In this document: piece after piece, positions 1-8,422 of the stretch | Layout: every line of letters begins with the position of its first letter | Numbering within the stretch: the stretch's first letter is position 1 | DNA from: Exiguobacterium artemiae 255-15 | GTDB lineage: Bacteria > Bacillota > Bacilli > Exiguobacteriales > Exiguobacteriaceae | Assembly (NCBI RefSeq): GCF_000019905.1 | Contig: NC_010556.1 | Coordinates: forward strand, 2,940,001 to 3,004,000 | Length of the DNA: 64,000 bases | Reading direction: 5' to 3' | The notes under the pieces: model-generated | The model's input: only the letters and a program-made list of their open reading frames with translations | What the model was told of the DNA's origin: nothing | Databases searched by the model: none | Position numbers and translations under genes: made by a program

Positions 1-1047
1 GAAGATAAAGAATACCTTGCAACCGGTTATTTTGGCAAGCAGGAAAAAGGGATCGGTTGGTTACTGTCGACTGATGAACTGCAGGACATTGATGAAACTT
101 TCTTCAAAGAAAAAATCGAGGCTGCCCTCGATCGTCGAAATGATTTTTTTGAGAATGATTTAATTGATACGTTCCGTGTGTTCAACGGTTCAGGAGACGG
201 AATCGGCGGTCTGACGATCGATTGTTTTGATCACCATTATCTGATTACGTTTGAAAACGAAGGTATCTACTCGTTTAAAGCCGATATCGTATCGGCGCTC
301 GAATCACTTATCCATTTTAAGAGCATTTATGAAAAACGGGCTTTCCAGATCGATGGACAACCGGTCAAAGGTGACGATTTCTTAGCCGGTGAACGCGGTG
401 ATTTCCCGGAAGTCTTGCAGGAAAACGGAATCCCTCTGCTGTATCATCTCGATGCCGGCATGCGCACCGGTCTTGATATTCAGCAGCGTGAACTCCGTTC
501 CGTCGTCAAAGAACATGCTGCAGACCGGCGTGTCCTGAATCTGTTTTCTGACACCGGTACGTTAACAGCGGCTGCCCTGCTCGGTGGTGCAACCGAGACG
601 ACAAGCGTCGATTTCTCGACACGAAGCCGCAACAAAACGATCGAACAACTTGAATTGCATCAGCTGGATGCAACGACACAGACGATTCTTGTACAGGACG
701 CGTTTGACTATATCGATCAAGCCGATAAGAAAACACGCTTTGATTTCGTCATCGTGCATCCGCCGACATTCGTCAAAACACAAGCCCGTCATTTCCGGGC
801 GGAAGTCGATTTACCTGCTTTGATTCAACAAACGATCCACATGACACATCGCGGCGGTTTATTGCTGATTACGACAGACTGTCCCTTATTCGACCAAGCC
901 CGCTTTATGAAGATGGTCGATCAAGCATTTAAAAAGCTACGTCAAACGTATGAAATCGTTTGGGAAAGTACTCCTTTAGAAGACTTCCCGGAACATACTT
1001 CTTTAAAAGAAACAGCTTCAAAATCCGTCTTAGTCCGTCGTAAATAA
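1..1047 (+). CDS. Class I SAM-dependent rRNA methyltransferase, RlmI/YwbD-like (5' end cut by window edge)
   Basis: The frame is open from the first base, so the gene begins outside the window and 348 residues are visible. An internal GTG at 178 is not the start. A SAM-binding core is seen in VLNLFSDTGTLTAAALLGGA, where LNLFSDTG corresponds to the usual LNLFSYTG of the RlmI/YwbD family. VHPPTFVK corresponds to the DPPxF catalytic loop, here with H in place of D. The upstream part (GxFNGSGDGIGGLTID) matches the linker after the PUA domain. Members are close to 390-400 aa and modify 23S rRNA cytosine or act on related targets. The VHPP variant makes the exact target uncertain. Confidence 0.85.
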   Translation, partial: EDKEYLATGYFGKQEKGIGWLLSTDELQDIDETFFKEKIEAALDRRNDFFENDLIDTFRVFNGSGDGIGGLTIDCFDHHYLITFENEGIYSFKADIVSALESLIHFKSIYEKRAFQIDGQPVKGDDFLAGERGDFPEVLQENGIPLLYHLDAGMRTGLDIQQRELRSVVKEHAADRRVLNLFSDTGTLTAAALLGGATETTSVDFSTRSRNKTIEQLELHQLDATTQTILVQDAFDYIDQADKKTRFDFVIVHPPTFVKTQARHFRAEVDLPALIQQTIHMTHRGGLLLITTDCPLFDQARFMKMVDQAFKKLRQTYEIVWESTPLEDFPEHTSLKETASKSVLVRRK

Positions 1048-1061
1048 GCATATGATTCATG

Positions 1062-1099
1062 ATTCTGCTGATGAAAAAACCATCAGCAGAATTTTTTTT
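1062..1099 (+). terminator. Intrinsic terminator after the rRNA methyltransferase
   Basis: A perfect 12-bp stem (ATTCTGCTGATG / CATCAGCAGAAT) is followed by a run of T. It lies 15 nt after the stop codon. Confidence 0.9.
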
Positions 1100-1140
1100 G
1101 GATTAAAAGGAAAAGTAAAATGAATATCGAATCATTATTC

Positions 1141-2136
1141 TTAGGAAAAATCAGTTACGATGCTGATTTTTCCAAAATGTGACCGCTGATCAAAGGTTTG
1201 ATAGGCCGCATTCAATGCATCAAGCTGACGCGGCACCTGCTCTTCGATGACAAGATCGATGACTCCATCCGCGACGAGTTGTGCGACTTCCGCCAGATGC
1301 TGCTGTTGACGTACCATTTCTTCCTTTTTCCCTTTCAGTAATGGAAGAGCAACAAAGACGGCTTCGAGCGTCAGTGCTTTACTGTGCATCGGTGTCAAAT
1401 CCTGTGTCGTCCGGGTGGCGATTGAAATAATTTTCCCGCGTTCCTTCGCAAGGATGAACGACTCCTGCAAATGATCTCCGCCGACGGTATCAACGATGAC
1501 ATCGAATCCATCATGACCGAGACGCGCTAATAATTGTTCGGCTGATTCATCCCGGTACCGGTGCGGACGAATACCGTGTTGTTCTAACCACGTTGCTTTC
1601 TCATCATTTGAAGCACTCGCTGTCACGTCACATCCATAATGTTTAGCCAGTTGTCCGACAAGGTGTCCGACTCCACCCGTTCCACCTGCTACATATAATC
1701 GCATACCGGATTGAACAGCTGCCCGTTCCTTCAACACTTCCATCGCTGTCAGACTGATGACCGGCAGACAACCTGCTGCAGCAATATCTAGATTCTCCGG
1801 TCTGAGTACAGCCATCTGTTCAGGAACCAGCATTTCCTCCGCTAGTGCGCCGGACCGGTTGCCGAGTCCACCGCCAAATGCGATGACGTGATCGCCGACG
1901 GAAAAAGACGTCACACTCTCTCCGATTTCAATGATTTTCCCCGTAACATCGCCCTGGAGAATTCCAGTTGACGGAGCTGCTGCCACATGACCAAAAAACA
2001 TTTTTGTGTCCAGTGGATTTAGGCTCGTACCCTCCACTTTAATCTTTAAATCGTAGTTCCCCGTTTGATTAAGTGTGACGTCTCTTTCTGTTAGTGCAGC
2101 GTCTTTTCCGTACTGTTCGACGACATAAGCTTTCAT
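1141..2136 (-). CDS. Zinc-independent quinone oxidoreductase (MDR superfamily)
   Basis: 331 aa. The order of motifs is that of the medium-chain dehydrogenase/reductase superfamily: a GroES-like N-terminal half, then a Rossmann half with a dinucleotide-binding AGGTGGVGHLVGQLA near residue 150. The zinc-binding Cys/His set of alcohol dehydrogenases is not seen, which points to the NADPH:quinone reductase branch. The start chosen is the ATG at 2136, placed 6 nt after AAAGGGGGA; a TTG 21 nt further upstream would put the ribosome site inside the gene. The gene is divergent from pepT and probably monocistronic. The substrate cannot be read from the sequence. Confidence 0.85.
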   Translation of the reverse strand: MKAYVVEQYGKDAALTERDVTLNQTGNYDLKIKVEGTSLNPLDTKMFFGHVAAAPSTGILQGDVTGKIIEIGESVTSFSVGDHVIAFGGGLGNRSGALAEEMLVPEQMAVLRPENLDIAAAGCLPVISLTAMEVLKERAAVQSGMRLYVAGGTGGVGHLVGQLAKHYGCDVTASASNDEKATWLEQHGIRPHRYRDESAEQLLARLGHDGFDVIVDTVGGDHLQESFILAKERGKIISIATRTTQDLTPMHSKALTLEAVFVALPLLKGKKEEMVRQQQHLAEVAQLVADGVIDLVIEEQVPRQLDALNAAYQTFDQRSHFGKISIVTDFS

Positions 2137-2243
2137 AAAAAATCCCCCTTTTTTCAAATCAGTTTATCCTGTTTCAGAATACTCTAACATTCGTACTTCA
2201 TGCTATGATGAAGCTACCTTAACTCAGAAAGGACGTTTTTTCT

Positions 2244-3479
2244 TTGAAACATGATTTGATTCGTCGTTTGACTACATATGCGAAAATCGATACACAGTCT
2301 GACTACGCAAGTACGACCGTTCCGACAACAGACGGACAATGGACGCTCGCTCGTCTGCTTGTTGACGAACTGAAGGAAATTGGCATGAGTGATGTGACCG
2401 TTGATGCAAACGGATATGTCATGGCGACTCTTCCTGCCAATACCGATGCGGATATTCCGACAATCGGATTTTTAGCCCACTTGGATACGGCAACTGATTT
2501 CACGGGAACAAACGTCAATCCGCAAATCGTCGAAGCTTATGATGGAGAAGACTTGGTCCTCAATGCGACACTTCCTGTCATCCTGTCACCAAAGGATTTC
2601 CCAGCACTTAAAAACTACGTCGGACATACGTTGATGACAACAGATGGTACGACATTACTCGGTGCAGATAATAAGGCCGGCATCGCTGAAATCATGACAG
2701 CGATGCATCACCTTATCACCCATCCGGAAATCAAACACGGCCGGATTCGTGTCGCCTTCACACCGGATGAAGAAATCGGGCGCGGCCCGCATCATTTTGA
2801 CGTCGCTGCTTTTGATGCAAAATTCGCCTATACGGTCGATGGAGGTCCGCTCGGTGAACTCGAGTATGAGAGTTTTAATGCCGCTGCTGCCGAAATCATT
2901 TTCCATGGCACGAACGTCCACCCGGGTACGGCAAAAGATAAGATGGTCAATTCGCAAAAACACGCGATGGCTTTCCAGAACCGGTTGCCGGGCGACGAAG
3001 CCCCTGAATTCACGGATGGATTCGAAGGATTCTACCACTTGATTTCGTTTGAAGGTTCGGTCGAAAAAACGACGGTCCAGTACATCATCCGTGATTTTGA
3101 CCGTTCTAAATTCGAAGCCCGGAAACACTTCCTGACAGCTTTGGTCGAAGAATGGAACAAGAAATACGGGGCAGGCAGTGTCGAAATCAAACTAAATGAT
3201 CAATACTACAACATGCGTGAAAAAATCGAACCACACATGGAAATCGTTGATATCGCCCATGCGGCGATGGAATCACGTGGTGTCACACCAATCATCAAAC
3301 CAATTCGTGGCGGGACGGACGGTTCGCAACTGTCGTACATGGGACTCCCGACACCGAATATCTTCACCGGTGGCGAAAATTACCACGGAAAGTTTGAGTT
3401 CATCTCTGTTGATAATATGGTGAAGGCAACGGAAGTCGTTGTGGCAATTGCTGAACGATTCGCTCAGTCAGCTAAATAA
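2244..3479 (+). CDS. pepT: Peptidase T (tripeptide aminopeptidase, M20B)
   Basis: 411 aa, the normal length of PepT. Zinc ligands are visible in FLAHLDTA, in [11 protein letters not shown], in DEEIGRG and in the late [10 protein letters not shown]. The dimerisation-domain stretch around [15 protein letters not shown] is also typical. The enzyme releases the N-terminal residue of tripeptides in the cytoplasm. The start is TTG at 2244, about 10 nt after AGAAAGGA; there is no better ATG. A terminator follows directly, so the gene stands alone. Confidence 0.95.
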   Translation: MKHDLIRRLTTYAKIDTQSDYASTTVPTTDGQWTLARLLVDELKEIGMSDVTVDANGYVMATLPANTDADIPTIGFLAHLDTATDFTGTNVNPQIVEAYDGEDLVLNATLPVILSPKDFPALKNYVGHTLMTTDGTTLLGADNKAGIAEIMTAMHHLITHPEIKHGRIRVAFTPDEEIGRGPHHFDVAAFDAKFAYTVDGGPLGELEYESFNAAAAEIIFHGTNVHPGTAKDKMVNSQKHAMAFQNRLPGDEAPEFTDGFEGFYHLISFEGSVEKTTVQYIIRDFDRSKFEARKHFLTALVEEWNKKYGAGSVEIKLNDQYYNMREKIEPHMEIVDIAHAAMESRGVTPIIKPIRGGTDGSQLSYMGLPTPNIFTGGENYHGKFEFISVDNMVKATEVVVAIAERFAQSAK

Positions 3480-3493
3480 GACGGTATAACGAA

Positions 3494-3527
3494 AGCAGAT
3501 TCTCGACATGAGAATCTGCTTTTTTTC
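3494..3527 (+). terminator. Intrinsic terminator after pepT
   Basis: AGCAGATTCTC and GAGAATCTGCT form a perfect stem around a short loop, followed by seven T. Confidence 0.9.
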
Positions 3528-3581
3528 ATGGTCTATATGGTTTCTCTAGACGATAGATACGCGTTCTGAAACCAAATGGAT

Positions 3582-4454
3582 TTACTTTTCTTCTGTTGTT
3601 GTTTGCTGATCCGGAATCGGTAGTTGAACCATGCTGCCGGATCCGCTGACGAGTGGTGATTTTCCATCCCACTTCTTGACGGCTTCGTACTGAATCATCT
3701 CTTCCGTCAACGTTTTTTGTAGTTCTTTTTGCGCTTTCGCGAGACCCTGCGCTTCAATGAGTCGGGCATCCGCTGCTCCCTTTGCTTCTACGCGCAATCG
3801 TTCTGCTTCTGCTTTCGCAATCGCAAGATCTGTCTTCTTTTTATCCAGCTCTTGTGACGCTTTGACACGCGCATCAATCGCTTCCTGGGTTTTCGCATCC
3901 GGTTTCGGTGCTCCAAGTGCCACGTCTTCGATGATGAAACCAATCTTTTTCACATCTTCGGCAAACTGTGTCTGAATACTCGTCGAGACATTTCCAGACT
4001 GTTCCCCGAATAACTCAAGGACGGTGACTTTCGAAATCTGTTCACGGGACGCATCATAAAGGCGTTGTTTTAAGTAACCGGCTGCAATCTCATCAATTTC
4101 AATCGGACCAAACTTATTAAAGACTTCCGTCACCTGATCCGGTGAAACCGAAAAACTGTACGTAAAGTCGACGACGATGTTTTTCCCGTCCTTTGTTGCG
4201 AGTGTCATGTTGTCGAGCGATTTCGTCTGTGTCCGGATCGGATATTCAGTGACACGTGTGATCGGCGAAACGATATGCCAGCCTTGCGACAGGGTCTCGT
4301 CCTGGACACCGCTTGACGGTTTATAGACGACCCCGACCTGTCCGGGTTCAATTTGTTCGACGATGAATGGTGTCATCGCAAGCAGGGCGACGACGATCAC
4401 ACCTGCGATGATCATCGACGGCCTGATACGTTTTTTCGGTTTGATTTCTCTCAT
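3582..4454 (-). CDS. SPFH/band 7 (prohibitin-like) membrane protein
   Basis: 290 aa. Residues 13-33 form a single N-terminal membrane anchor (IIAGVIVVALLAMTPFIV). A band 7 domain follows (EPGQVGVVYKPSSGVQ... to about residue 190). A long charged helix rich in K/E/A at about 200-260 is the usual oligomerising coiled coil. The C-terminus is hydrophilic. Prohibitin-type proteins form ring or cage scaffolds on the membrane and often modulate proteases; which role applies here is unknown. The ATG overlaps the stop of a 34-codon gene upstream (ATGA), so the two are translationally coupled. Confidence 0.85.
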   Translation of the reverse strand: MREIKPKKRIRPSMIIAGVIVVALLAMTPFIVEQIEPGQVGVVYKPSSGVQDETLSQGWHIVSPITRVTEYPIRTQTKSLDNMTLATKDGKNIVVDFTYSFSVSPDQVTEVFNKFGPIEIDEIAAGYLKQRLYDASREQISKVTVLELFGEQSGNVSTSIQTQFAEDVKKIGFIIEDVALGAPKPDAKTQEAIDARVKASQELDKKKTDLAIAKAEAERLRVEAKGAADARLIEAQGLAKAQKELQKTLTEEMIQYEAVKKWDGKSPLVSGSGSMVQLPIPDQQTTTEEK

Positions 4455-4555
4455 TTTGAGTCTCCTTTATCAATTTTATCTTGGATATACTTATACAGTT
4501 CAATGGCCAGCAAGACGATCAGTGCAAAAAATAACAACGTAAAAAGTGTTGCCAC
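4451..4555 (-). CDS. 34-residue single-pass membrane microprotein coupled to the SPFH gene
   Basis: A GTG start at 4555 follows GAAGGAGGAGGA by about 6 nt, one of the strongest ribosome sites in the window. The product is a hydrophobic segment (ATLFTLLFFALIVLLAI) followed by a charged tail (YKYIQDKIDKGDSK). The TGA stop overlaps the ATG of the SPFH gene by the ATGA arrangement. The shape is one membrane helix with a basic-acidic cytoplasmic tail. I do not recognise the family. Position and coupling suggest a subunit or regulator of the SPFH assembly. It is below the length cut-off of most gene finders. Confidence 0.7.
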   Translation of the reverse strand: MATLFTLLFFALIVLLAIELYKYIQDKIDKGDSK

Positions 4556-4755
4556 GCCGTCCTCCTCCTTCATGAATGTTGTACCTACTCTTACGCTTCA
4601 GATTGGAAAATGTTTCATTTTGTTTAAAACCACGGTTGCTAAATTGTGCAATCCGGTCTAAGATGTAAAGAACTTTGTCCTTGAAACGAAGCGTATCATT
4701 TTGTGGTACACTCGTAACAGCACATCACACACTAGAAACGAGGGTTCATCTCTAT

Positions 4756-6381
4756 ATGATTACAGTACAAAACGTCGGTCTCCGCTTTGCGGACCGTAAA
4801 TTATTCGAAGACGTCAACATCAAGTTCACACCGGGCAACTGCTACGGTCTCATCGGTGCAAACGGTGCCGGTAAATCAACATTCCTTAAAATTCTTGCCG
4901 GTGATATCGAAGCCCAACAAGGAGACGTCATCATCACGCCGGGCGAACGCCTTGGTGTCCTTCGCCAAAACCACTATGAATATGAAGAGTTCCAAGTCAT
5001 CGAAACTGTCATGATGGGTCATAAGCGCCTTTATGAAGTCATGAAAGAAAAAGATGCTATCTATATGAAAGAAAACTTCTCGGACGAAGACGGCATGCGT
5101 GCTGCCGAGCTCGAAGGTGAGTTCGCAGAAATGAACGGATGGGAAGCGGAGTCGGAAGCGGCAATGCTTTTACAAGGTCTCGGCATTAAAGAGAATCTGC
5201 ATACGAAAACAATGGCTGAACTGACAGGCGGAGAGAAAGTTAAAGTCCTGCTTGCCCAAGCCTTGTTTGGTAAACCAGACATTCTGTTGCTTGATGAGCC
5301 TACCAACGGTCTTGATTTGAAAGCCGTTAAATGGCTTGAAGAATTCTTGATCGGGTTTGAAAATACGGTCATCGTCATTTCCCACGACCGTCACTTCCTC
5401 AACAACGTTTGTACGCATATGGCCGATCTCGATTACGGGAAAATCCAACTGTATATTGGAAACTATGATTTCTGGTACGAATCAAGTCAGCTTGCTTCAC
5501 GTATGGCAGGCGACCAAAACAAGAAAAAAGAAGAAAAAATCAAAGAACTTCAAGCCTTCATCGCCCGTTTCAGCTCGAACGCTTCCAAAGCGAAACAGGC
5601 GACATCACGGAAAAAGTTGCTTGATAAAATTACACTCGACGACATCCGTCCGTCGTCACGCCGTTATCCGTTCGTCGGCTTCACACCGGAACGTGAAATC
5701 GGAAACGATCTGTTGATCGTCGACGGCATTTCGAAAACAATCGATGGTGTCAAAGTCCTTGATAATGTCCGTTTCTCGTTAAACAAAACGGATAAAGCCG
5801 TCTTTATCAGCCAAAATGACATCGCGATCACGACACTCTTCAAAATTCTGATGGGTGAGATGGAAGCGGACAGCGGAACATTCAAATGGGGCGTCACGAC
5901 GTCACAATCTTATCTGCCAAAAGATAACTCCGCTTTCTTCGAAGGTTCGGACAAAACGATTCTCGATTGGTTGCGCCAGTATTCGCCGGCTGACGAGAGC
6001 GATACGTTCCTCCGTGGTTTCCTCGGCCGGATGCTCTTCTCCGGTGAAGAAGTCATGAAAAAAGCGTCTGTCTTATCCGGGGGAGAAAAAGTCCGTTGCA
6101 TGTTATCAAAAGCGATGCTCAGCGGCTCAAACGTTCTTGTCCTCGACGATCCGACGAACCACTTGGATCTCGAATCGATCACGGCACTCAACGATGGTTT
6201 GATCGCTTACAAAGGCGCGATGCTCTTCAGTTCGCATGACCATCAGTTCGTTGAAACGATTGCAAACCGGATCATCGAATTGACACCAAACGGTATCGTC
6301 GATAAAGAAACGACATACGATGAATACCTCAACAACGAGTCTGTTCAACAACAATTGTCTACGTTGTACGCAACAAACTAA
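4756..6381 (+). CDS. ABC-F family ATPase (YkpA/YbiT type)
   Basis: 541 aa with two nucleotide-binding domains and no membrane segments. Domain 1 is complete: Walker A GANGAGKST near residue 36, signature LTGGEKVKVLLAQALF, Walker B LLDEPTNGLD. A linker rich in K/R (residues 250-300) precedes domain 2. Domain 2 keeps LSGGEKVRCMLSKA and LDDPTNHLD, but its Walker A position reads SQNDIAITT and lacks the glycines and the lysine. ABC-F proteins act on ribosomes (translation factors or antibiotic protection). The ATG at 4756 begins the conserved MITVQNVGL and follows GAAACGAGGG; an in-frame start further upstream has no ribosome site. Confidence 0.9.
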   Translation: MITVQNVGLRFADRKLFEDVNIKFTPGNCYGLIGANGAGKSTFLKILAGDIEAQQGDVIITPGERLGVLRQNHYEYEEFQVIETVMMGHKRLYEVMKEKDAIYMKENFSDEDGMRAAELEGEFAEMNGWEAESEAAMLLQGLGIKENLHTKTMAELTGGEKVKVLLAQALFGKPDILLLDEPTNGLDLKAVKWLEEFLIGFENTVIVISHDRHFLNNVCTHMADLDYGKIQLYIGNYDFWYESSQLASRMAGDQNKKKEEKIKELQAFIARFSSNASKAKQATSRKKLLDKITLDDIRPSSRRYPFVGFTPEREIGNDLLIVDGISKTIDGVKVLDNVRFSLNKTDKAVFISQNDIAITTLFKILMGEMEADSGTFKWGVTTSQSYLPKDNSAFFEGSDKTILDWLRQYSPADESDTFLRGFLGRMLFSGEEVMKKASVLSGGEKVRCMLSKAMLSGSNVLVLDDPTNHLDLESITALNDGLIAYKGAMLFSSHDHQFVETIANRIIELTPNGIVDKETTYDEYLNNESVQQQLSTLYATN

Positions 6382-6392
6382 TGCAGTCTACA

Positions 6393-6427
6393 AGAGACCT
6401 GTCCTAACGGATTGGGTCTCTTTTTTT
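6393..6427 (+). terminator. Intrinsic terminator after the ABC-F gene
   Basis: AGAGACC and GGTCTCT form a stem, followed by a run of eight T. Confidence 0.8.
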
Positions 6428-6467
6428 GTACACTGAAGGTATGAATTGGAACAGAGGAGGAAATCAT

Positions 6468-6866
6468 GTGCGTCACCGTGCCTGCGCAGCTTTGATTAAG
6501 AACAATCAGATTTTGATGGTCCGTCTTGAGACAAACGATCGAAGTTTCTGGACATTACCCGGAGGGGGGCTCGAGGAAAATGAACCCTTCGAACAAGCGG
6601 TCATTCGGGAGGTGCAAGAGGAAGTGAATCTCGCCATCCGCATCATCAAACCTCTTTACTCAGAAACTCACGCAAACGGACAAGAGATCTGCTTTTTAGT
6701 CAGACAGATTGATTCACGCGAACCGATTTTAGGATATGATCCAGAACGTTTAGAGGGAAATCAAGTTCTGACCGGAGTGAGATGGACGCCACTTTCGGAG
6801 ATGACCGCCGATCGACAAGTCGCAAAAATTTTAACGGCTTCGGGATATGACATACTCTTTTTGTAA
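6468..6866 (+). CDS. Nudix hydrolase
   Basis: 132 aa. The Nudix box is present at about residues 38-60: GGLEENEPFEQAVIREVQEE, with N where the final G of the consensus usually is. The REVQEE core needed for metal binding is intact. The family cleaves nucleoside diphosphates linked to another moiety; the substrate is unknown. The GTG start at 6468 lies 7 nt after GAGGAGG, and the protein from there begins VRHRACAALI, the usual Nudix N-terminal strand. The upstream extension would contain the ribosome site. Confidence 0.85.
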   Translation: MRHRACAALIKNNQILMVRLETNDRSFWTLPGGGLEENEPFEQAVIREVQEEVNLAIRIIKPLYSETHANGQEICFLVRQIDSREPILGYDPERLEGNQVLTGVRWTPLSEMTADRQVAKILTASGYDILFL

Positions 6867-6877
6867 AACCAAACGAA

Positions 6878-6905
6878 AGGCATCTGCTCCAGTCGAGTAG
6901 ATGCC
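6878..6905. terminator. Inverted repeat between convergent genes, weak terminator
   Basis: GGCATCT and AGATGCC form a 7-bp stem around 14 nt. It sits between two convergent genes and lacks a good T run on either side, so terminator activity is only suggested by position. Confidence 0.4.
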
Positions 6906-6913
6906 ATTATTGA

Positions 6914-7372
6914 TCATGTACGCAGTTGACTTGCCTCTTCTTCCACACGTCGGAGTAATTCTTGCACGATTTTTTCCGTTTCCCGTTCGCCTCCGAGTGA
7001 CAGCAGGCTTCGTCCGACGAAATTCGCCCCTTCGTTTTTCCCCGTATAAATCAGCTGACAACTTTTTTCGTCGAGCCGCTTCAACGTAAAGGTCATCTCG
7101 AGTTTAAAGATTTTGGCAAGCGTAAAACCAATCGTATTTTGTTTGAAATCCGGTTGATTTGTATAGGCAAGATCCGTCACGATATATGTCTCGAGGCGAT
7201 TCCCTTGCATATACGTTTGCCGGTATGTCGAACCGACGACACCCGGTTTCCGTTCGATCACCTCGTGCTGGACGACACCTGGAATCAGGCGTTGTAACCG
7301 ATCGCGATCAAAGATATGCCAGGCTTCCTCGATTGGAACATCCAGTCGCTTTTCTTCATGCCACGTTACCAT
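6914..7372 (-). CDS. SRPBCC (START-like) family protein
   Basis: 152 aa. The pattern of an N-terminal strand (WHEEKRLDVPIEEAWHIF), a central antiparallel sheet and a long C-terminal helix (EKIVQELLRRVEEEASQL) fits the polyketide cyclase/START-like SRPBCC fold, which binds hydrophobic ligands. No catalytic residues can be assigned. The ATG at 7372 follows GGGAGGTG by 6 nt; longer frames upstream run through the preceding terminator. Transcribed alone. Confidence 0.7.
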   Translation of the reverse strand: MVTWHEEKRLDVPIEEAWHIFDRDRLQRLIPGVVQHEVIERKPGVVGSTYRQTYMQGNRLETYIVTDLAYTNQPDFKQNTIGFTLAKIFKLEMTFTLKRLDEKSCQLIYTGKNEGANFVGRSLLSLGGERETEKIVQELLRRVEEEASQLRT

Positions 7373-7392
7373 CCGAACACCTCCCTTTACTG

Positions 7393-7448
7393 AAAAATAC
7401 CCTGATGCGTGCAGTTCTAACTTCAGACTGCACACATGCAGGGTATTT
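7393..7448 (-). terminator. Intrinsic terminator of the S-box operon
   Basis: On the minus strand AAATACCCTG plus TGCAGT pair with ACTGCA plus CAGGGTATTT around an 11-nt loop. The stem is about 20 bp with small interruptions and is followed by T5. It ends the 7475-9477 operon. Confidence 0.85.
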
Positions 7449-7474
7449 GGCCTATTTTAATCGGTCCGTGATGA

Positions 7475-8422
7475 TTATTTTACGGTCTGACGTTCGAGGG
7501 CCGCACCAAGGAACTTCGCCAGTTCGAGCATTCCGAACTTACCGGCGGCCGCTTCCGCATCCGAGTTGTAGTTCGTATTCGTGTTGACGTCATACGTATA
7601 AATCGTTCCATCCGCATCCTTGATGAACTCGATGCCGGCGACGGCAATCTGATTCGCTTGTAGGAATGCTTCGTACTTTTGAATGATTGGATCATCAAAT
7701 CCGTCAACGACTTTAAATTTCATCGGTGTTTGCGGTGCTTCTTCCCCGACCGGGCAGAATAAGTCATCGATCACACACGCATCCGCCGGGCACAGTTCAA
7801 AGCCTTCTGATGTATCAACTTGGACAGCGTAAACGAATTTTCCACCGACGAATTCACAGCGTGTGATGTATGGCTCCGGTGCCTGGATATATTCTTGAAT
7901 CAGCGTGATTCCGTCGACCGGTTCGTCAAACGTCGGACCGTCAAGATACGTCTCGAGTGCTTCAATCGAGTGGAACAACTGGACGCCGAGCCCTTTTCCG
8001 GCACGGTTGTGTTTTGTGATGAACGAAGATACGCCGATATTTTTCGCCGCTTCAACAATTTGATCACGTCCGACGGCAGCCGTCGTTTTCGGAACCCGGA
8101 TACCGGCTTTTCGAAGAGCCGTATACTGATTGATTTTACTGACTTCCAGTCGCAACGCACGTGTTCCGTTGAAGACCGTCCGGTCGTGTTCCTCGAGCCA
8201 CGAGAGCACCCCTTCCGTCAGTTCCGGCGCGTAGCGGTGCCCGCGCGTATGCGAAGACGCACTCATCCGGCTGTAGAAGACGCCTTCTGGCGGGATTTCA
8301 TCAAGCGGTACCTGTCCTTCATCGAGATGCCACTGTTCATACGGCAACTCCAGTTCCTCGAGTCGTTTAATTAAATGGTCCGTCCATTCCTGGTTTTCGT
8401 GTAAGATATGAATTTTTGTCAT
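7475..8422 (-). CDS. ATP-grasp (RimK-like) ligase in an S-box operon
   Basis: 315 aa. The ATP-grasp layout is visible: FITKHNRAGKGLGVQLF (ATP-binding lysine and glycine-rich loop) near residue 135, IQEYI near 180, and the metal-binding end AGIEFI...YTYDVNTNTNYN near 265-290. It resembles RimK/alpha-L-glutamate ligases, which join a carboxylate to an amine. The true substrate is unknown. Its ATG overlaps the stop of the flavin monooxygenase gene (ATGA), and both lie behind a SAM riboswitch, so a role in sulfur metabolism is likely by context. I know of no standard sulfur pathway with this pair. Confidence 0.8.
   Translation of the reverse strand: MTKIHILHENQEWTDHLIKRLEELELPYEQWHLDEGQVPLDEIPPEGVFYSRMSASSHTRGHRYAPELTEGVLSWLEEHDRTVFNGTRALRLEVSKINQYTALRKAGIRVPKTTAAVGRDQIVEAAKNIGVSSFITKHNRAGKGLGVQLFHSIEALETYLDGPTFDEPVDGITLIQEYIQAPEPYITRCEFVGGKFVYAVQVDTSEGFELCPADACVIDDLFCPVGEEAPQTPMKFKVVDGFDDPIIQKYEAFLQANQIAVAGIEFIKDADGTIYTYDVNTNTNYNSDAEAAAGKFGMLELAKFLGAALERQTVK

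Noticed and set aside
2655-3128. Antisense frame over pepT
   Set aside because: pepT is complete and recognisable; this frame has no initiation site.
7820-8374. Antisense frame of 184 aa over the ATP-grasp gene
   Set aside because: Translation is arginine/phenylalanine-rich without any motif; the real gene with ATP-grasp signatures lies opposite.
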